From Nereocystis luetkeana (lineage: Eukaryota; Sar; Phaeophyceae; Laminariales; Laminariaceae), in contig JARUPZ010000037.1 in the NCBI GenBank assembly GCA_031213475.1, forward strand, positions 1,240,001 through 1,304,000: 64,000 bases of DNA, written 5' to 3'. The notes under the pieces were generated by a model. It saw only the letters and a list, made by a program, of their open reading frames with translations, had not been told where the DNA came from and did not search any database. The first letter of the stretch is position 1, and every line of letters begins with the position of its first letter. A program made the translations under genes and the position numbers. Positions 57,500-64,000 of the stretch are shown here, one piece after another.

Positions 57500-58480
57500 G
57501 CTTTGCGTGGGTGGGTCCGCATGATATGAAGGATCTGTACGATCTGCAGGGTCTGCATAATGTAGATGTATCACTTTTTTTGGCGGTGAGATCTTCTTGG
57601 TCGTGATTTTTGCCCTTAGTTGCGTGCGGGGTGGGGTGATCTGAACGCCATTTGTGCATGATGTGGAGGATCTACATGAATGATCCGAAGGACCGATTAT
57701 CTACACACTCCAACTAGTTTGCCCGGAGAGACAGCTATGTTCCGTATCATTTTCACTTGTGTGCCAGGTGGGATCTGGCTCATCTCAATGACTTTTCAAA
57801 TATCTAGCCGGAAAGGGATCTGTCTGGTTACAATTTTTCTAGATGTGTACCTGAGTAGAATTTGTGTTATCTGTACAATCAGTACAGTTTGACCAGGGTA
57901 GGATCTGTTGGATCTGCAGGTCTGCACATCTCTAGCGAGCTAGGGTCTGTAATATCTGCATGATCTGCACATGTTTATCGGCGGGTGTCATCGATCTGCA
58001 GAATCTGTATAATCTGCCGGATTTTTACGATCTACCCGTGTCGAATATGTGTGATCTGTATGATCTGTTCATTGGAATGGGGCATGTACGATCCCTGCAG
58101 TATATGCACATTTTTATCGGTGGGTCTGCATGATCTGCAGGATCTGTATGATCTGCGGGATTTTTGTATGGTCTGGAGTATCTATAAAATCTGGATACTT
58201 GACACTTGTTTGATTCATGCTTAGCCGAGATGGGTCTGTATGAGGCGGATATTTCACACATGTGTACTTAAGTGGGATCTAGATACTGTGTGATCTGCAC
58301 ATCTTTACCGGGTTGGATGTGTATGACCTGCAGGATCTGCATGATCTACCTTAGTGGAATCTGTGTGATCTGGATGATCTGTACACCTTAACCGAGAGGC
58401 GGTCTGTACGATTTGCAGGGTCTGAATGATCTGCAGGATTTCTGTACGATCTGGAGGATCTGTAAAGCTGGATACTTTAC
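57500..58480. repeat. GATCTG(C/T)A-based degenerate satellite
   Basis: About thirty GATC sites in under 1 kb (chance would give about four), mostly as GATCTGCAGGATCTGTATGA or close variants with a 10- to 12-base step. Larger blocks of about 150-170 bp recur, each starting near GATCTGCACAT, then TTTATCGG or TTTACCGG and a CTGCATGATCTGCAGG-like run (57960, 58110, 58290). The region looks non-coding. Confidence 0.85.
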
Positions 58481-58980
58481 ACTTGTTTCGGCGTGTTTAG
58501 CAACAACAGAAACATCAAGGCAAGCAACCTGTGCCAGCAACAGCAGTAGTAGCAGCTATACCGCGATCGTGTGTAGTAGCAGTAGCGGCAGCAACACCAG
58601 GAGCAGCAGAATGACAAGCAAACTCCGTGACATGGGCACATTGTACAAAAGGCAGTGAACACTCCGCTACTACTTACTTTTACACGCAACGCTATACGTG
58701 GTATGAAGATCAGACAAATGAATGATGAATCGCACCGAGATACTAAAACAAACTGACAGATATTTATGTACGTGGTGGATTAAGCGTGTTCTCATGTCTT
58801 GTGGCCATGCGGTCCACGAACACTCAATAGCAGCAGCAGCAGCACAACACTCAGCAACACTCGAGCAAAAACACCCGATTCAAAAAGCACTCGTACGCCT
58901 GTTGTTGCTGTTGTTGTTATACCAGGTACATACTGCTGCGTATTGCTCGAGCAGCACTCGAGCGCACGAGAAATTGTCAT
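58481..58980. other. No gene; CAG/GTT-rich patches
   Basis: Short CAGCAGCAG and GTTGTTGTTG patches near 58540-58620, 58830 and 58905. A TACCAGGTA motif is at 58920-58928. No supported gene. Confidence 0.4.
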
Positions 58981-59600
58981 ACTTCAAGAACTCCGAGTAT
59001 TAGAGTACTGTTGGCCTAAATACTCGGAGTACTTGCAGTATGAGCAGTACTGAAGGGCCAAAACCTCCGAGTACTGGGAATATGAGCAGTAATTATACTC
59101 GAGTACAAGCAGTCCCCGGAGTACAAACATCTAAATTACTCGAAGTATTCCGAGTATCGCGAGTATTGAACCCAGGAATACTTCATCATCCGAGTGAAAT
59201 ACTCCGAGTAATACTCCAACCCGGAGTACCTTGGAGTATAAAACCCTGAAATACTCCGACTATTACTCGTACCTCGGAATATGAAACCCTGAAATACTCC
59301 GAGTATTAAAGTTTTTGCAGTATGAAATGCCCAAGCACTCCGAGAATTTAAAGTAGGAGCAGTACAAGATCCCCAAATACTTCAAGTACAACGAGTATTC
59401 CAGAGTATTGAACCCCAAATACTCGGAGTACAGCAGTATTTCAGAGTATCGAACCCCAAAATACTCCGAGTACAAGCGGTATTGAGAGTAATCATGCCCG
59501 AAATACTCCGAGTACGAGCAGTATCCCGGAGTATCGAGCCCTGAAATACTCCGAGTACACGAAGTACCAGAAGTAATTTACCTCCGATACTCGTTACTTT
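58981..59600. repeat. Array of small palindromes, core TACTCCGAGTA or TACTCGGAGTA
   Basis: About ten degenerate units with a 55- to 60-bp step. Each contains a palindromic core such as AATACTCCGAGTA, a GAGCAGTA or AAGCAGTA phrase, a CGGAGTAT or AGAGTATC phrase and a GAACCCC or AAACCCT spacer. The cores vary in many positions but usually keep their symmetry. Confidence 0.85.
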
Positions 59601-61092
59601 GCTCCAAGGCGCTCGGAACATCTATCTGTACCTTCCCATATTGATATCTTACGAGCATCGTCTATCCTTTGCTCAGGACGACCCAATCCGGCACACTCTT
59701 CTGTCGATGACCACCAAAATTACAGTCGTTCTTCGTGCATTTACATTTCGCGTTACCACTGCTGCTGCCGTCTCCATCATCCTCGAGTTTGTGATGAAGT
59801 AAGTTCGACATCGTTTTCATTTCATTATCCTACCAGCACGGCCGCCTGATCTCTGCTCTGACACCTCGATTTAGCACACCTCATCCTCTCGATTAAAGTG
59901 ACAATATTGACGACCGTTCATTCGGATACTTCGGCGTTCGATCCTGCGGGCACTCCTTGCACCCGTGGCATTTGGATATTTAGTGCTACTCACACTCGCA
60001 CTTACTCGCAACATTCAGGCAGTATTTTGAGGTTTGAAGTTGAGTACTGCTCACACTCCCAATCACTCGCAATGTTGAGGCCGGAAGCACCCTAACTAAT
60101 AGTTTCAGCATTCAGAGTACGAAATTTGCTCGATACGGAAACAATCGATACTCCGAGTGTGGTCCCTCTGCTGTGCGTTTATCTTATTACTTGCAGATTA
60201 TATTGCATGGTGCTGCTGCAACCAACAACAAATAAAGTTTCAGTGTGAAATTCCAACGAGGGAGCAAGCACATCAAATAAATATTGCACAATTCATAATT
60301 TTAACGCCTATTGAGGTCCCCTACATGAAGTGACTTACAAAGTGGTTTTCATTAATGTGAAGCACGGGGCCACAATAAATGTCCAACCTATGTACGTATT
60401 GGCTCACCTATCATAGCTCCTATTTTATCTACAGGAATCTGGCCCGACCGCCGTGGGGGCGGGAGGGCCTTTTATTCCCTAGTATATACCTGGTATATAT
60501 ACATATTATATATATATTATATATATATCCGGACTGCTAAAGCAGATGCTTTCATTTTAGGGATCGAAATATCCATATCTGAAGCTCGAAATCGAACAAC
60601 ATATTAATAGGAAACAAACAGCCTTACAGTTAAAGAGATCGCCCGGGGCCCTGGCGAGGGGTGGAATCTGGACACAAGGTGGCTTGGATAGCGGGGTGCG
60701 GGTATGAGCCTGAACGCGCAGGGCATCCAAGCAGCTGGGACTTGGTGCAAGCCACGTGTGTATCTCAGCTTTCGATATCCGTCCCGCTATGGGTTCAATC
60801 GTTTGGGACAAGAGGGCCGTGATCATATATGAGTCATGCCTGGGATGAGCGAGGCGACAAAAATACAGCAAAACGTCGGGGCACAGTAGGGAAGGGCCAT
60901 ACACGAGAACTTTAGGGGCGGACCGCCTGGTTTCTGAAATGAACGACCGTGTTTGCTCAATTTGTGATTTTCCTCCAGGTCCATGGGCAACGGGAGTCTC
61001 TGGAGGTGAGGCTGATGGGAAAGAGTATAATGCCTACCCTCAAATACTGCAGTACCATGGTACGCCTCGGACGACCAAGCCCAGCTCGAGGC
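59601..61092. other. No gene recognised; small duplications
   Basis: At 59985-60090 there is a 75-bp tandem pair keyed by TACT(C/G)(A/C)TCACAC and ACTCGCAA. At 60480-60535 there is a TATATA tract with a TACCTGGTA motif. No supported coding region; 59600-59802 is open in one frame and ends in a GTAAGT-like donor, but I recognise nothing in it. Confidence 0.4.
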
Positions 61093-61685
61093 CAGCATAT
61101 ACTGTAGCTGTACTACTCGAAAAAGTCAACCACCCTGGTCGACGCGAGGTAAGAGATGTGAATTATTACCGAGAAGAAAAGGAAAGACAAACAGAGTGAC
61201 TGCTGTGGGCAATGTTTCCCAGCAATAATAAGGACGCAACATCCGTTATACCAAGATACATATCTCTATAGGAAACCCGGAGATGTCCCCCGGATGTCCC
61301 CTGACAACCACAGATTTCAGTAGACAGACAGACACCAAGACATACCGTCAAATCAACAATAGACACCCCAGCTGACACTGGGGAACGTTTAGGAGACGCA
61401 CCGCCCGCCGACCGCGCGACTGACTCCATAGCTTTGATGCTCGAATAATTTCATCCGGGCCCATGGGCAACCAGAGACTCGGGAGGTGATGATGACAGGA
61501 AAAAAGCTTGAGTCGTGCGTGGTGTGAGATTCCAGGGAACAGACAAACAGCAAGAAGTAGCAGATGTACCGGTACCCAACAATAGACGCGCCAGTTGACA
61601 CTGGGGAATTGCCGTGTGCAAGAGTCTTGGGGTGAATGTATGTCCTGGTTTGCTGACTCCATAAAAAGTACCAGGTACCAGCTAT
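61093..61685 (+). repeat. Repeat I copy 2 and an internal duplication
   Basis: 61093-61315 is a direct repeat of 54716-54929. A longer unit is duplicated locally: CCATGGGCAAC, GGAGGTGA, CAGACA, AACAATAGAC and GACACTGGGGAA occur near 60983-61385 and again near 61461-61607. A scar motif is at 61669-61677. Confidence 0.7.
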
Positions 61686-62286
61686 GTGCTTAACTTGATA
61701 ATTTTGCCGGCAGACCCACGGACCATTGGCTTCCAGCGCCGACAACGCACTGACCACCTCATGTCGTACGCCAAGGCCCTCAAAAAGGCACAATGCGAGA
61801 GCGTTGAGACCATCATCCGCAAACGACGCCTCCTCTTTGCGGGGGCCGCACAGCGGACGACCAGTCAGCGGCTGACCCACCGGGTGGTGTTTGGGGCGAT
61901 GGCTGGTGGGGAGAACCCAAGGCCAGGCCGACCGGAAAAGAACTGGGCCCAATGTCTAGCAGACGACCTCAGGATTTTTCAAGCCACCGAGGGGTCCACG
62001 GAAAGCTCCCCTCTGCTGTTCGGAGTAGAGACGATGTTATGGCCGAGGGCGGCTAAGAAGAGCGGGACGTGGTACCGGGGGGTCGTCGAAGCGGCGGGCG
62101 GACTGTTTCATGGGGAGGCGGCACATGGACGAGGCACAGAGGAGCCGGCTGCGCCACGCAGCTGAGGACGCCAAGAACGGCGACAAGGGGAGGGGAGGAG
62201 GGGGAAAGGGCTGCCGTACTGATACAGCTGTCGACGAATGGAGAAACGAAATGATCGATCGGGTGGCTAGGTATCGGCTCGACTAG
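61686..62286 (+). pseudogene. LINE reverse-transcriptase C-terminus, second family, frameshifted
   Basis: From about 61733 the product reads RRQRTDHLMSYAKALKK, then RKRRLLFAGAAQR, NPRPGRPEKNWAQCLADDL. The R-R-x-x-x-F-A-G and GRP-x-x-x-W-x-x-x-L-x-x-D pattern is typical of the extreme C-terminus of non-LTR retrotransposon polyproteins downstream of the reverse transcriptase. A 1-base change near 62107 moves the frame: the reading FMGRRHMDEAQRSRL, then DEWRNEMIDRVARYRLD, carries on to a TAG at 62284-62286, the likely native end. The RT itself is missing, as expected of a 5'-truncated insertion. It is not the same family as the LINE end at 1-1174. Confidence 0.75.
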
Positions 62287-63124
62287 CTACAGACGTTTGC
62301 CTGTGTCCCCCCCTCCTTCGTGTTGCTTCGTCCGCGCAGCAGATATCTGTCCTTCCTGAGTACAAATGCTTTCCCGTCTGGCACCCTTTCTGAAGTTCTT
62401 GCGTCTTTTGTATTCTGTTTCATTTCAGATTTTCGGTTTCGGGTTCAGTCTTTTTGTTCTTATTTTTCTGGTCTTGCTTGTGTTGTTGTGTTATCGTACC
62501 CGGTACGATGGTATTTCACTTGCTTGACGCTCGAATTTGCGATTTTTTATTATGTTTTGGTCTTCCTCTGTCTAAGTCTGTGACCACAGAACCAGTCTCT
62601 CCAGGATAAAGAATCAGGACAGACCCTGGGTGTGCTCATAAAGCTGGGTAGAAAGGATGATTTAATGTGAACACAACAACAACAACGCACGGGAACGAGT
62701 CTTTGGAGGTGAGGCTCCGCCATATTATGGCGAATCGATCAGAGTTAGGGGGGGGGAGAGAGTCCATGAAAGTTGTAAGGCTGGCCAGAATTACTGAATG
62801 TTGGTAAATATATGCCTCGACAGACATCGTTGCCCGCCCGTTCCCAACAAGCAATACTCGGGCATCAAATGTCAAAAGAATCAAGCCACAAAACGCACAG
62901 AGCGGCTCCCTATCATCCTCAAAACGTTTCCCTCTCTCAACAAAAGTGCAGAGAGAAAAAATACGGGGGGTGAGGCAGGTATGACTTGCCGGCACACAAG
63001 AGAGCCTTGACCGTCTTCACGTGTGTGTGCCGTTGGTCTCTCTCAACTCCTTCGCGCGACCTGGGAGTGCGTAAAAGGAAAGCAATAACGGCGCCACCAA
63101 CAGGATTAGTGTGTAATTCAGAAG
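62287..63124. other. No gene; includes a family A fragment
   Basis: 62581-62690 (GACCACAGAACCAGTCTCTC, GTGTGCTC, GGGTAGAAAGGATGATTTAA) is a diverged copy of family A in the orientation of copy 2 (compare 16596-16710). The rest, up to the GCN1 locus, shows no supported exon. Confidence 0.45.
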
Positions 63125-63234
63125 TTAAACACCACGCGTACACAGGAATACTGTTGCTGTTGGAGACACGAAACGAAAAATGTGGACGATCGGGAGCGAA
63201 TATTCAGGTAGCTCCCACACCTTACGACTCTCAC

Positions 63235-64000
63235 CTAGCACCCTTTCGGCAACTTCTTGAACAGCCTCGTTTTGATCGTCCCTGAGTTTTTCCAGCAATG
63301 CAATCGTGTGCTCGATAACGCCAGACGACGTTTTGGCACCCGAAATCGTGAGGACTTGCATCAGAGCTTCAAGCATGGTCTCTCTGACGGTGGCCTCGGG
63401 TGCGGATGACGCCCCTGACGCCAGGTCCGAAATGAGTGGGTCCACCCGAGAAGTCAACCGCATAAGCTGGCCAAGCGCGTTCAGACCTTGCTTCCTTGCG
63501 GCTCTGCTTGAATCCCCAAGCGCTTTCACAAACGTTGTCTGCAGCTGAGGGACAAAAGGCTTGAGGCTTGCGCCGCCTTTGCTGAGCAGCAGGCCAAGAG
63601 TTTGAAGAATTGCAGCCTTTACCCCAGGAGGGAATCTGTCACCCACGATACGAATCAGTGGTCCCGTGATCTTGATTAGGAAAGGCTGGAGGAATTTGTT
63701 CGAGGTCACCTCCACAAGCTCGCCAATGCCTGATGCTGCCGCCTCTCGCACCTCGGGACTGCCGTACATCAGTCCCTGTTGGTACATGGGTAACAACGGC
63801 TCCAGGCCCTTGGGAATGTTGACACCGGGAAGGAAAAACTCAGCCCCAGTCCCTCCCCCTCCTTTTCTGTGGCGCGCGTCACTCACGATCGACGCGATTA
63901 TGCTTCGAGCAAAGGTCAGGTGTGGAACAAGTTCCTCTGCAGGCACCCTGGTGTTCAAAGCCTTCAGGGCCGACCAGACCCCGAGAAGGACAGCCTCGTC
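63235..64000 (-). CDS. GCN1: GCN1 translational activator, partial (one exon)
   Basis: The minus strand is open from the window edge (64000, DEAVLLGVWSALKAL) for 255 codons. It then meets a clear splice donor: exon ends at 63235 and GTGAGA follows at 63234. The product is a chain of HEAT repeats with VPHLTFARSI, LLPMYQQGLMYGSPEVREAA, SGIGELVEV, GPLIRIVGDRFPPGVKAAIL, LKPFVPQLQTTFVKALGD, SSRAARKQGLNALGQLM and AVQEVAERVLG. These are characteristic of the region of GCN1 near the eEF3-like and RWD-binding repeats. GCN1 is a large cytosolic protein that binds stalled ribosomes and helps activate the kinase GCN2 under amino-acid shortage. No stop or frameshift is seen, so this is probably a live gene. 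Its next exon was not found in 62290-63200 within what I can read. Confidence 0.9.

Overview
This is eukaryotic nuclear DNA, almost entirely transposable-element and satellite sequence, with one recognisable host gene at its right edge. That gene is an exon of the HEAT-repeat translation regulator GCN1, on the minus strand at 63235-64000 and running off the window. Spliceosomal-type GT..AG boundaries, a tRNA-derived SINE with a poly(A) tail, a tyrosine-recombinase (DIRS-like) retroelement, two LINE C-termini and a decayed N6-adenine-type methyltransferase gene all fit a repeat-rich alga or stramenopile. A brown alga is my best guess, but it rests on family resemblance recalled from memory and not on a search. 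I see no bacterial operons, CRISPR array, rRNA gene or functional tRNA gene.

Layout. 1-1174: 3' end of a LINE ORF (restriction-like-endonuclease type). 1.3-8.4 kb: three minus-strand copies of one tRNA SINE, a ~475-bp tandem repeat split by a 1.26-kb segment, a small hairpin MITE and a telomere-like tract. 9.5-19.2 kb: a large inverted duplication (arms 10837-13152 and 16330-18890) with satellite repeats C in both orientations. 19.8-25.7 kb: families T, E and B, plus an element bounded by inverted T repeats. 26.4-30.8 kb: a broken DIRS-like element (repeat-rich ORF1, RT, RNase H, tyrosine recombinase). 31-33.3 kb: another family A copy. 33.4-37.6 kb: 4.3-kb element H with inverted ends. 37.9-38.6 kb: T and E, carrying a nested 250-bp MITE. 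39.2-41.06 kb: methyltransferase pseudogene with two inferred introns. 43.2-51.3 kb: families E/B, A and inverted D. 51.3-54.3 kb: a 2950-bp element with matched ends, inserted exactly into the T/E sequence. 54.9-57.1 kb: inverted, shortened copy of H. 57.5-59.6 kb: two unusual satellites, one GATCTG-based and one made of small palindromes. 61.7-62.3 kb: a second LINE C-terminus. 63.2-64 kb: GCN1.

The repeat families (my letters A, B, C, D, E, F, G, H, I, T) recur in both orientations and interrupt each other, so the window is best read as nested insertions and rearrangements. Nearly all small ORFs, including identical proteins on opposite strands, are just these repeat copies.

The most novel signal is a nine-base sequence, TACCAGGTA or TACCTGGTA. 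I count it 22 times by eye, against about 0.5 expected for random sequence of even composition. In three comparisons between repeat copies, one copy has this sequence where another has a bare TA, so it behaves as a 7-bp insertion (5 bp plus a duplicated TA). I infer excision scars of a Tc1/mariner-type transposon. All coordinates of repeat edges were read by eye and may be off by several bases.
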